A stretch of 64,000 nt of DNA from Epiperipatus broadwayi. Its lineage: Eukaryota; Onychophora; Udeonychophora; Euonychophora; Peripatidae. The stretch's first letter is position 1; each line of letters opens with the position of its first letter. This document shows, one piece after another, positions 36,061-46,410 of this stretch. A program made the position numbers and the translations under genes. Below the pieces are notes generated by a model. That model saw only the letters and a program-made list of their open reading frames with translations. It was not told the DNA's origin and did no database searches. The DNA is taken from contig JAQFVV010006255.1 of the NCBI GenBank assembly GCA_028023455.1, positions 682,001 through 746,000 on the forward strand. The letters run 5' to 3'.

Positions 36061-36179
36061 ATTGTAACAGAATGGGATTTTACTTAGTGTGATAATAGGT
36101 TAGCTAGATCATCACTTACCCACTGTGATGACCTAGCTAATGTAGTATCATACCAAGTGAAATTGCATTCCATTACAAT
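36061..36179. mobile_element. Hairpin MITE next to the 3' LTR
   Basis: The 119-bp segment starts ATTGTAACAGAATGGGATTT and ends with a diverged complement (CATTCCATTACAAT); inner arms GTTAGCTAGATCATCAC and GTGATGACCTAGCTAA pair around a 9-base loop. It lies six bases beyond the LTR end in an (AT)n target. Confidence 0.75.
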
Positions 36180-37062
36180 ATATATATAATCTTTGCTTGA
36201 TAATGATTTTTCAAGGCTTGATTGTGGAATTGTCATTACAGCTGAATACTCATTAAAATTTAAGATTGATATAGCAGTTCTTGATGAAATTTGTCTTCCA
36301 GAACAGACAAATTGTTACAAGAATATGAAAAGGCTGATAATCAAGTAAAAGAAATTGCATGGAGATTTGATAATATATAAAATATATCTTGGTATAGTTT
36401 AATCTTGGATTACATAGATGTATTAATAGATAACTAATAGCTATTATGTTAGTACTTTTGCTTGAAAGTTAGTTTTAGATCTAACAAAGAAAACTTTTAT
36501 ATTTTGGGGGGAAAGTATTATTACATCATCACTATTAAAAATACTTTTTTTTTGCTTTTGGAGACTTTAATTAACATGTTGATAGAAACCATAAACAGTG
36601 ACTCTAAGTTATTGACAAAAGTGATATTGATTTTGTTTTTAAAAGTAGAATTGTGTCAGTTTAAGAATTGACTATCATAAATACTTTGTTTATGCAAAAA
36701 AATACCAGTGTAAAAAAATTTGCATTCATCCACACTCAAAATAATGACATCTTAGAGTTATGTTAGAAGACATAATATAAAAGAAGTCTATATTATTCTA
36801 ACATTTTCATATATAGATTGTTGATCATATCTTAGATTATTATGCTTATATATTAAAATGTTAGTTTTATTTGGAATTAGCTTTATTCATAATACATTGA
36901 TTTAAAAAAAAAATTGACAGTTATTTTCAAAATGCTATTTTTATTTCATAGTAAATTTGAACAGTGGTTAAACAAAAAAATGCCACTTAGTATCTTCAAG
37001 TTCACCAGGCTCCTGAAACATGAATTCTCTTAATGAATGTTTTATAGATTCAAGTAAATAAA
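36180..37062. other. AT-rich DNA, no gene seen
   Basis: No supported feature; the 69-codon frame at 36462-36671 has no recognisable domain. Confidence 0.5.
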
Positions 37063-37312
37063 TATCACATCATCACCATTTCTTATGCTTGCTTATAACT
37101 GTTATTAAAACAGGTAAAACTCACTATACGTGTTGCCACACACAGCTCTCAGATCCAAGGCTTTTCACTGATGAAGGCCACAAGCCAGAAACTAGTCTGG
37201 AGATATTGGATGAGTAGGCATAAGATGGGGATTTTATGCACAAGCCTTCTGGCATCCATTGATTACTTTACTCTAGCTTGCTGTGTGTGGCAATGAGTTT
37301 TGCCTGTTTTAA
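37063..37312 (+). repeat. Family B fold-back repeat (B2)
   Basis: A unit tail (ATCACCATTTCTTATGCTTG near 37073) is followed by a short left arm TTAAAACAGGTAAAACTC (from 37105) with CACACACAGC, and then by an inverted unit ending GAGTTTTGCCTGTTTTAA. The two ends pair as a hairpin. It carries an intact hammerhead motif on the plus strand. Confidence 0.8.
37153..37211 (+). ncRNA. Type I hammerhead ribozyme motif, both boxes intact (B2)
   Basis: CTGATGA is at 37168-37174 and GAAA at 37188-37191, separated by stem II GGC/GCC around CACAA. Stem III is the palindrome ACTAGT (37191-37196) and predicted cleavage follows the C of GTC at 37197. Stem I has an inner helix TTTTCA/TGGAGA and an outer helix ATCCAA/TTGGAT separated by an internal loop, the layout needed for the tertiary contact in natural hammerheads. 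The base of stem II is an A-A mismatch. Confidence 0.75.
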
Positions 37313-37975
37313 GATTAAAGTAAAACTGTTTTTTGGGTTTACTAAAAATAAAAATTTCATCTGTTACTAACAACATATGATGATTTCTGTTTGAAAGAAT
37401 AATAAAATAACGTGGAGCTTCATAAGCTATATTAGAATTAAAGGCAGAATTTCATTATGGAAAAATACAGTCAAAACTGATTGGTAGATTAAGACTCCAA
37501 AAAAATACAGTTAGTTTCTTATCTTGGGAACTTTAATTTTTTATGCATTTGTTATAACATATGGATCTATAAAATGATATAATCATATTAGTGCAGGACT
37601 GGTGCTTTTTACTCTACTTACTTATTTAGATTTTGCAAAATGTATATCCCGCTTGATGAAATTAAAGCACATTTTTGTAAGCTTAAAAATGAAAAGTCTT
37701 GATATCATGCTTGAGAAATGTTAGTGATATAAAATTCCTTAGGAATATATGGATTCATAAAGTTGTTCTACATGAATTTAAAAAAATAAACATAAAAAAT
37801 TCATTAATTATCAGGAAATATTAGTTTTACATACCAAAAACAAAGTACTTTTGAGCATTTTATTGAATAGATGCTTCCAGATATAGATAAATAATTTCAA
37901 GTGATTCAGTATGTTTTTACAAGATTTTGTTACCAACAAAATGCATGAAAACTATAATGAGCAATGGCATAGCCT
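37313..37975. other. AT-rich DNA, possibly upstream LINE remains
   Basis: No frame or motif I can support, though it lies directly upstream of a LINE reverse-transcriptase fragment. Confidence 0.35.
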
Positions 37976-37979
37976 TTTG

Positions 37980-38540
37980 ATTCACTAATAGAAAAGATTA
38001 GCAACAAATTTCCAAATTAGCTAATTGTCATAAAAATTTATTTATATTAAGCAATTTCTATTTATTGCTATACATGGAAGATTATCCATTGATGTTGGAG
38101 AATCTAACGAATTTAAAATATAAATTATCATTAAGCAGAGTTGTATAGCAACTCCAATTTTATTTTTCACTTTTATACAATACCATTTAAAACAATTTAT
38201 GGGTGACTTCCTGGACTTGTGGTGCAGAAATTTTTAACTTGGAAAAAAAAAAAAACCCATTATCTATTTAGCTTCTTACCTTATGCTGATGATTGTGCTT
38301 TTAATGCCAGTTCAACAAATTTTCTATAGAATATTTCAAATATTTTAGATACAATTTGTAAAAACTGTTCTAGTAATTAGCATTTAATCTCCCTATGTCT
38401 TATCAGTCATTAAGCTAATTTTCAAATAGATAGTTATCATTTTGAGAATGTGCATCAGTTTAAATTTCTTGATAATTTACTTACTGCTGATCCCAGCTGT
38501 ATTATAAAAATTATTTCAGTGACCCTTTAAAAAAGTGCTA
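37980..38540 (+). pseudogene. Decayed LINE reverse-transcriptase fragment
   Basis: Fragments in different frames line up in order with the palm of a non-LTR reverse transcriptase: AIHGRLSIDVGES (about 38070-38110), a KQSC...PILFFTFI stretch (about 38133-38180) matching the usual KQGCVLAP-type motif, the catalytic YADD box followed by CAF at 38282-38302, and QFKFL-NLLTADPSC (about 38457-38500), the thumb-start pattern QFKYLGSLLT typical of several animal LINE clades. Stops and frameshifts separate the pieces. Endonuclease and 3' tail were not found. The clade is uncertain; an RTE- or CR1-like origin is possible. Confidence 0.7.
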
Positions 38541-38544
38541 CGGA

Positions 38545-40120
38545 TAAAATACATTAAAGGGATACAGTTTGTCAATATATATATATATAAATAATTAAAA
38601 AGAAAGGTGCAAGATATCAAGTAATTAAAAAACTAGAATTAAAATGTGGAAATATATTTGCAGACATATTCGTTTAATTACACACCACCTAACCTTTAAC
38701 TTTTTGAATTTTCTCTTTTTTCCTAACATTTATTTTGGCCATTCTAATTTACAAATAGCTATTAATGATAGTAACAATTTTTAATTTTGTTTATTTTACT
38801 TGGACTTCTCCCCTTCCCAATTTATATATTATTCATCTTTAATTATGTTTTTTTTTTCTTTTATCAAATTCTTCACTTTTATATTGCAAAACTGTTAGAA
38901 ACCAATTATAAATCAGATCTTTGGCTAATTTTCAATTCAATGGATCATAAGTAATTTTTGTTATTAAAAACTTATTTAACCATTATAAACTTTATTTCTC
39001 ATTACTTGTTTAGATAACATTTTTAATATAACTGTTTTATCTAGGATTCACTTTTGTAACCAATGTATTTATTTTTTTGTTATCATCAAGAATTTCAGTA
39101 GTTTCCTTTTCACTCGTGTGTTAGAGTATCCTGAAATTACTTTAAATTTTATAAATCTTGTTATTAATAAGCTGATGCGTTGCGGTGAAACTTTTTTATA
39201 TAATAATTTCTGTAGGCTTTCAATATCATAATTTTTGCAGACTCTTTTCAAATAAATACTAAAACTGGAAACAAATAAATCTCTATGTATATATAACAAT
39301 TAAAACTAAAGAAATGAAAACATTGATAGTTATTATAAAGTTGGACAGTATTTTTAATAATCATGATGGGTTCTTGTGTATTTCTCAGTAGCTGATCAAA
39401 TATACAGTTTCAGGGGCACATCTCTACAGCTATTTCTTTACGATTTTTTTTTTTTTTACAATTTTATATTAAGGAATATGTGTTAGTTATTAAGTTTTAA
39501 AAAAATTAAAAATCGATTATAAGTTTCATTCAGAGGATTTATTTAAAGTTTTTTGTTTTATATATATATTATAATGTCTAAGCGTGACATGCTCTAATCA
39601 TTTTCGTACTTTGTTAAAAGAGAGCGTCTTTTTTTTTTGTCACTATCATTTTGGCAAAATGATCAAAATTTGGAATCTTCCTCAAACAGAATAACACACC
39701 TTGGAGTATTTACTAACATATGGGATCATGCCTTTCTGAAAAGTATGTATTTGTGGCTATTTTACATGCTCTTTGAGCTTTTTGGCCGCCGACATTTATT
39801 ATTCTCAAATACCCTTTCTTATAAATAAGCTACAACAGATTTTATCTCTTTTTTTTTTATTACATTAATATTTCTTTTTTTTTCTCCTTAATTTAAAAAA
39901 AATATTAACAAATAGAATGAAAATATTCTTAAAAATTTTGCCACAAAATTATCTTTATTTTAAATAACACTAATAAAAAACAATAACACTGGAAGTATTG
40001 AATATAATTGCTTATTTAATAAACTATTTTGTTATTGTTATATCCACAAGAATGTCTGTGCAGTCAGCAAATAACTATATTTCGACAGTTCGCTAAAGTT
40101 CCATTCTCACGCTGTTCTCT
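38545..40120. other. AT-rich DNA, no gene seen
   Basis: No supported feature. The 76-codon minus frame (39069-39299) and 63-codon plus frame (39637-39828) have no recognisable domain. Confidence 0.5.
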
Positions 40121-40123
40121 TGC

Positions 40124-40411
40124 AATGAATGCTCTGCAATAAATGCTCTGCAACAGATGCTCTGCAACGAATGGTCTGCAACGAATGCTCTGCAACGAAT
40201 GCTCACCAACGAATGCTCTGCAATGAATGCTCTCCAACGAATGGTCTGCAATGAATGCTCTGCAATGAATGCTCTCCAATGAATGGTCTGCAATGAATGC
40301 TCTGCAACGAATGCTCTCCAACAAATAGTCTGCAATGAATGCTCTGCAACGAATGCTCTCCAATGAATGGTCTGCAACGAATGCTCTCCAACGAATGGTC
40401 TGCAACGAATG
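40124..40411. repeat. 14-bp minisatellite with 42-bp higher order
   Basis: About twenty units of the form AATGCTCTGCAACG follow each other; CTCTGC, CTCTCC and GGTCTGC variants alternate so that a 42-bp pattern repeats. Because 42 is a multiple of three and no unit contains a stop on the minus strand, three overlapping minus-strand frames of 72-113 codons and a plus frame stay open; none is a gene. Confidence 0.9.
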
Positions 40412-40890
40412 CTCTCAACATCTCCGCTGCGGTCTCCCTATCTCTGTGGGCTTTTCAGCTATACCCGTGGACTACATTTCCACTGGGCACTGGTCATTGA
40501 CTGCAAGCACTGATGCGAGATATCTCTACTTCAATACTGCCTGCTACTCACTATACTTCTCTCTACTGGAGTTGTCCTCTAGTAACTGCCTACTCAAAAA
40601 CTGCTTACACTGCTCTGCTCTATACTACTCTGCTCTGCGTAGTTGTTATACCATCTTTCTATGGCTCTCTGATAACTGCAGAAATTAATTATTGTCCAAT
40701 CAGGTAACATCTTTTATCCAGAAATATTTGCAATCAGCAAATATCTCTTGGAATTATCGTCCGCCATTACGTTAATTAAATTCCTCAATTATCAGTGCAT
40801 GATTTGAAAACAACCTCTCGAATAAATATTAGTTTTTCTGGAGTGCACAAACTTGCATTCAATTTTTACAAAATACAACAGTTATAGTCA
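40412..40890 (+). repeat. LTR-like repeat, family E copy 2
   Basis: The 3' portion (40715-40885) matches family E copy 1 at 8405-8640 and ends AAAATACAACA. The minisatellite at 40124-40411 may be an expansion inside this LTR. The 117- and 64-codon frames at 40335-40707 overlap each other and look accidental. Confidence 0.4.
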
Positions 40891-42040
40891 TTTGTTGTAT
40901 GCCCATCAAAATGTATAATGATCAAAAAACCATGTATGTTCTTCCACTACTGGCAAATACACAAATACCCTGAGGAAGTTGGTAGTTAATAAGATTAGTC
41001 ATACAAAAAAATTAGATGAAAAATGAAAGTAAAAATAGAGTTTTCATAGAGGTAGGGGTTATTTTATAGATTACTTAAATGTTATTTATGAGAATGCTTA
41101 ATAGTTTGTGTCAGGGTTAAAACCTTTATAAAGTAAAAATCTGAATGATCAATAAAAATTAAAATAACATCAATGGAAACAATGATTGAAAAAATATTAG
41201 TTGTTGATCGTAAAGAATGAAATAAACTCCAGTCATGCGCTGTTTATAAATGTTTATTAAAATTAATATATATATATAAACAGCACCAGAGATTTATTTC
41301 ATTTTTTATGATTACAATTATTTCAGTGCTTATTAATAATAATAGATTCACATTTATTACTTGTTGAGTATTGAAAATTAAAAAAGATTTACTTGATCAT
41401 AATGATACAACTTTTGAGGTAAATTATTTTTTTATAGAGCCTGTATTTTGCCTAATTTATTATTTGGATGTGAGACCTTCACATTTATTAATGTGATTCA
41501 AAAATATTAGACATTTTTATTTCAAAATATGATGCTATGCAGAATCAAATTGTAAAAATAATGAATGATAATAGTCTTCCTAAAAAAAAAATTTACAGTA
41601 AACTGTAGCATGATTTTCATTAAAAAAAGGGCATATTCTATTTGTGTTACGATAATTATCTCAAAGACATTCTAAAAAAAGATCAATTTTAATTATTCTC
41701 AATTGGGAAAATATGGCCAAGAACAAAATGTAATAGAAAACTACAATTAAGCAAGGTCTTGCAGATTTTCAAAAACAACTAAATAGTTAGTCTAAAAAAC
41801 AGTTTTAGACACATATGGATATATTTATATTTAGCAGGTTGGTTTATATAATTATTACAAAACATTACATCAAAAATATAAATCTCTATTTATTCTATAT
41901 TTATTAAAGAATACTCTGAATTATTTGTTCCAATTTTTTATTTGTTAGGTTTTGCTTTAAACTAAAAGGTTGTATTTCTACATGGTCATAAAAATAGTAG
42001 TAATACCCTGAGGGTTTATGATGATGGTATATATTGAACT
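40890..42040. other. AT-rich DNA, no gene seen
   Basis: No supported feature. Confidence 0.5.
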
Positions 42041-42042
42041 AG

Positions 42043-42513
42043 TTCCATTATCTATCATTAAATGTTGAATGTCAAGAAAATTGTAAACTTTATTTAAACT
42101 TTTCAAATATGAACAACACGTAGTAATAACACACATATAGACAACAATTAGTAATTACAACAACATTTTCTCCACTCTTCTTAGGTGTTACTGGCCTGAT
42201 CAATGATAATATTTGCATGGGGGTCGAACTTACATCATTAGACTCTTAAATATTGAATTTTTTAAGGCAATGGGTTGGTTAGAGTACTGCCTTAATATTC
42301 AAGTATCTAAAGATGTAAGTGTTGACTTATATGCAAATATTATCACTGGTCAGACCAGCAATACCTAAAGAAGAGTAGAGAATAATATCATTTGAAATGT
42401 TGTGCAATCTACTAACTTGTGTTGTCTGTTTGTGTGTTATTACTAACAAGTTGTTTGTATTTGAAAAGTTTAAAATTTTCTAGACATTCAACATTTAATG
42501 ATAGATGATGGAA
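42043..42513. repeat. Fold-back pair of a tRNA-like SINE (family C)
   Basis: The 471-bp segment starts TTCCATTATCTATCATTAAA and ends with its near-perfect reverse complement. The arms meet near 42265 at AATTTTTTAAGGC. Read from the centre outward, the right arm has an A-box-like TTGGTTAGAGTACTG and the left arm (minus strand) a B-box-like AGTTCGACCCCC, so each arm looks like a decayed tRNA-derived SINE. No coding potential. Confidence 0.7.
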
Positions 42514-43355
42514 ATAAACATATCACATGAGTAATAAAATTCTGTTCTAACCAAAAATTGAATTTTCTTTTATGTGTTATTCAATCAATGTTATGGTCAA
42601 AATGTTTTATTGTGTATATTATAATACTAAATCTCTAATTTATAATTAGTGAAATAATGTATGTAAAATAATTAAAGAAGAATAATTTTTAATTTCTTCT
42701 TAGTTTTGTTTGCTTGTTTTTGTCATATAGATTTTTTTTACTATAATTTATGTTTTAATAAATACAATAATAAATTTAGTTTTTTTATATTTATGTTTTT
42801 CTTTCAATCAAAAACAAAACATTTATAGAATAGAATATGTTTAAGTCTACAAGTTCCAAAAACTTAATATTATCTTCCAAAGTTAACCTTATATTGTTAT
42901 TAATTAAATTTACCTTACAGTCTATTCTCTGGATTTCACTAAACATTTATTCAATTACAATTAAAGACAGAACTCTTTAAATATATCCCCTTAGAACTGT
43001 TTGTCTAGACTGTATGCCAATAGATTTTAAATTTATTTTATAAAGAGTTCTAACCAGTCCTAAATATTTTATTATTCCTAAAATAAATTTAATTATCAAA
43101 GTAATTTAACAAATATTGATTTCTATCTATCTATAATATTAAAAGAATAATAATGTACAATTGATGATAAATTACAATTCCACATCAATTATAACTTAAC
43201 TGGGCCAAACTGAAAACTAAATTTTATTTTATTGATTGAATGTATAAAATATAATTTTAACTGAATCAATTACATTGAATTTACTGTCAGTTTAATTAAA
43301 TTATAAAAAAACTATTAATTGCTGTTAAAATATGCAGATGTTTATTTTTCATTAT
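42514..43355. other. AT-rich DNA, no gene seen
   Basis: No supported feature. Confidence 0.5.
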
Positions 43356-43472
43356 AATTTAAAAGCTAATATGTAATATAGGGTATATGAGCACAGACTT
43401 TCAGATGATCCATCACTCTCCACACTATCTAATAACACTGATACACTCAAGCACATATATGCTGAAAAGATA

Positions 43473-43533
43473 AATAATCACCAATATACGTATTTCATGC
43501 TAAACCAGCAATCATCAGTTGGTCCAGATTATC
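43473..43533 (-). ncRNA. Type I hammerhead ribozyme motif, both boxes intact (A4 unit 1)
   Basis: On the minus strand: outer stem I GATAATC with GATTATT, inner stem I ACCAA with TTGGT (5 bp, perfect), box CTGATGA (43518-43512), stem II TGCT/AGCA around GGTTT, box GAAA (43496-43493). The stem III segment ATACGTAT is fully self-complementary; predicted cleavage follows the A after it, a permitted UH site (UA). The base of stem II is U-U here but G-C in the A1 copies. Confidence 0.75.
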
Positions 43534-43944
43534 ATCTACCACACATATATACTGTAAGTGCTCAGATATATATTAAGATAGACAATCTTCATACTTTAAT
43601 GGACAGGCTCCAATCTACTACACACTCCAACTCTTCAACCATCCATCCAATTGAAAATCTGATGATGGAATGCTCGAAGGCCACCCTGAGGCCGAGATTC
43701 TTGTCACACCCATGTTGACCTAAGGTCAATCTGAACCCCACATGTACAGGACATAATCCATTAAATACATATGCAAGGATGGGCAGACATCTCTACAATG
43801 TAATAACTGAAACACAGGCTTATTATATACCTGTGTCTATATATGTAATATAGGGTATATGAGCACAGACTTTCAGATGATCCATCACTCTCCACACTAT
43901 CTAATAACACTGATACACTTAAGCACGTATATGCTGAAAAGATA

Positions 43945-44005
43945 AATAATCACCAATATACGTATTTCATGCTAAACCAGCAATCATCAGTTGGTCCAGA
44001 TTATC
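43945..44005 (-). ncRNA. Type I hammerhead ribozyme motif, both boxes intact (A4 unit 2)
   Basis: Identical in the ribozyme region to the unit 1 copy, 472 bp away in the same direction, so a transcript through both would carry two cleavage sites and could release a unit-length RNA. Confidence 0.75.
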
Positions 44006-44359
44006 AATCTATTACACATATATACTATAAGTGCTCAGATATATATTAAGATAGACAATCTTCATATTTTAATGGACAGGCTCCAATCTACTACACACTC
44101 CAACTCTTCAACCGTCCATCCAATTGAAAATCTGATGATGGAATGCTACATGTGGGGTTCAGATTGACCTTAGGTCAACATGGGTGTGACAAGAATCTCG
44201 GCCTCAGGGTGACCTTCGAGCATTCCATCATCAGATTTTCAATTGAATGGACGGTTGAAGAGTTGGAGTGTGTAGTAGATTGGAGCCTGTCCATTAAAGT
44301 ATGAAGATTGTCTATCTTAATATATATCTGAGCACTTATAGTATATATGTGTGGTATAT

Positions 44360-44420
44360 GATAATCTAGACCAACTGATAATTGCTGGTTTAGCACGAAA
44401 TATGTATATTGGTGATTATT
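44360..44420 (+). ncRNA. Hammerhead motif with one core change (A4 unit 3)
   Basis: Stem I, stem II and GAAA are intact on the plus strand, but CUGAUGA reads CTGATAA (near 44375-44381). That G-to-A change hits an essential core base, so it should be inactive. Confidence 0.7.
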
Positions 44421-44572
44421 TATCTTTTCAGCATATATGTGCTTGAGTGTATCAGTGTTATTAGATAGTGTGGAGAGTGATGGATCATCTGAAAGTCTGT
44501 GCTCACATACCCTATATTACATAAATAGACACAGGTATATAATAAGCCTGTGTTTCAGTTAAAAGCTAATAT

Positions 44573-45145
44573 TAAAAAAAAAATTTTTTTTTTTTTTTTT
44601 TAAAAAGACAAAAAGAAAATCTTTTTTTTTGTATATAAACTTTTAAGTCTAAATTTTAAAAGTAGATTACAAATTTTTGTTTCTACATGCAAATGAAAAT
44701 TTTTGTGTTCTTTAGTTGTTAAAAAAATAAAGTGACTACAGACATATCACCCAGTGATACCTTCTAATCAATAATGAAGGCTATACTATGTTACTATCTT
44801 ATTTTTTATTGTTACAGTACCTGCGCTCACATTCAGCTGGTCAATTTAGATTAGTTTAGAGCTTTTATTCCCTAGCTAAGAGTACTCTTATGTATAATTA
44901 ATTGTATGTGCAGCAAATAAAAATATAAAAGTTTAGCTTTAGAAAATGATACATCTTTTAATGCAATTAAAAGTTACATTACTAAACTCTTGTTGTATTA
45001 AATATTCAAAATGCTCTCATAGTATAGGCATTTAGCGAAAAATAAAAATTATTATGTGATTATAAAGATAAAGATATGATAGGCATTAAAATATTCATTA
45101 CAATTACATTTTTATAAAATAATTTAAAAGAAAGTAAGTTTCAAT
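44573..45145. other. AT-rich DNA with facing A and T runs, no gene
   Basis: Begins with poly-A then poly-T (44573-44602). Nothing else recognised. Confidence 0.5.
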
Positions 45146-45148
45146 AAG

Positions 45149-45333
45149 TAATTTTTAACTTAAAACAGGCAAAACTATCCTTACAGTAGTGCCACCCAGT
45201 GCAAGCCAGAGTAATCAATGGATGCAAGAATTACTTTGGCTTGCACTGAGTGGTACTACTGTATGGAGAGTTTTGCCTGTTTTAACAGTTTGAGCAAGCA
45301 TAAGAAATGGTGATCATGTGATAATTTTTAACT
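45149..45333. mobile_element. Mini fold-back of family B with 12-bp target duplication (B3)
   Basis: TAATTTTTAACT at 45149-45160 and 45322-45333 flanks a 161-bp insert that starts TAAAACAGGCAAAACTATCC and then turns back (GAGAGTTTTGCCTGTTTTAA), ending with a unit tail (GAGCAAGCATAAGAAATGG). The inner part with the ribozyme is missing. Confidence 0.8.
45281..45333. repeat. 53-bp direct repeat, left copy
   Basis: The end of the B3 element plus its target duplication. Identical over 53 bases to 47705-47757. Confidence 0.9.
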
Positions 45334-46410
45334 ACTTCAGCTTCAAGCCGCCATATTGAACTTTTTAAAATACTGGCATGAGACACAATTTTCATAATAA
45401 CTTCAGTTTTAATTATGTTAGAGCAAAAACAATTACATTGCTAGAAACTAGAAAAATTAAGGAAAACAATAAGCATAAAATAAATAGTGATAACTATATA
45501 AAAAATAAGGTAAAAAAGAAATTTTCACATCCGAAATAATTATTATTTTATTGTTTGTTCATAATTTGGAAATTAACATTAACTAAAATTCAAAATACAT
45601 CTTCAGTGATAATTTCTTTCTATTCCTTACAAAATTATCTTTCTAAACATGTATAATATGTCTTACCTGAGATAATCCACAGCTTCACAATCTCCAAAAG
45701 AAGTCGGATATGACTTCTTCATTTTTATCTTGTACCCCAAATGTTCTAAATGTCAAAGGCATCTATAAAGAAAAAGATTCATCCTAATAAAAGATACAAA
45801 AGAAATTATCATAGCAATTGGCTTCTTGTCTGTCTAAAACTAGAAATTGTAGACTAATTCTATACCACTGATAAAATGAGTTTCATCTCTTCATTTTATA
45901 TATTTTGTGTACAATAATGTTTATATTCTTTGTGGTCACCAGTGTTTATATTCTTTATGCACTGCACAAGTGATGTTTATATTCTTTATATACAGAAGTG
46001 ATGCTATCTTTTTATATTTATTGTACACAGATATAATTTATTTGCATATAGTCTGTAGATTTGAAAATAATGTTATGAAACATATAGCAAAAGCAAAGCA
46101 TGATCAAGCATAAACATAAACAAGTTTCAGAATTGGATTATATGTTTGTGTATACAAAGTTTGTATATATTTAATTATTAGTTTTATAACCCATTGCTTG
46201 TAAAACATATTATATAAACATAATTAATGATTTTCAAAAAGTATACTTTTTGAAAATCATTATTTTTATAAAAATAAGAGGATTATTGTAGATATAACTT
46301 TAGATAATCACGAAATGAATTATATACCAATAAGTTTTATACGAGTAAATATATAATTACAAACTAAATCATACTAATTTTTCGATAAGTATGAATTCTA
46401 TGTGAGCATA
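45334..46410. other. AT-rich DNA between the direct repeats, no gene
   Basis: The 68-codon frame at 45907-46113 has no recognisable domain. Confidence 0.5.
46226..46261. repeat. Perfect 36-bp palindrome
   Basis: AATGATTTTCAAAAAGTA is followed directly by its exact reverse complement with no loop. Confidence 0.9.

Larger units (their letters stand above)
43359..44572. mobile_element. Composite of three family A units with 14-bp target duplication (A4)
   Basis: TTAAAAGCTAATAT at 43359-43372 is repeated exactly at 44559-44572. Between lie a 472-bp unit (43373-43844), a second unit in the same direction, truncated at about 44146, and an inverted unit from 44147 to 44558. The outer ends carry the same AACACAGGCTTATTATATAC and GTAATATAGGGTAT landmarks. 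Each unit holds a hammerhead motif, the first two on the minus strand and the third on the plus strand. The exact duplication shows that the multimer inserted as one piece. The 73-codon frames at 43497-43718 and 44175-44396 are the same repeat read twice and do not encode a gene. Confidence 0.85.

Noticed and set aside
40064-40421. Three overlapping minus-strand frames with repeated SLESIHCRAF-type peptides
   Set aside because: They are translations of the 14-bp minisatellite in several frames at once; no start context, no flanking coding sequence.
43655-43690. CTGATGATGG on the plus strand of family A as a second ribozyme
   Set aside because: The following text reads GAAGG, and the intervening bases form no plausible stem II; other copies do not keep CTGATGA here.
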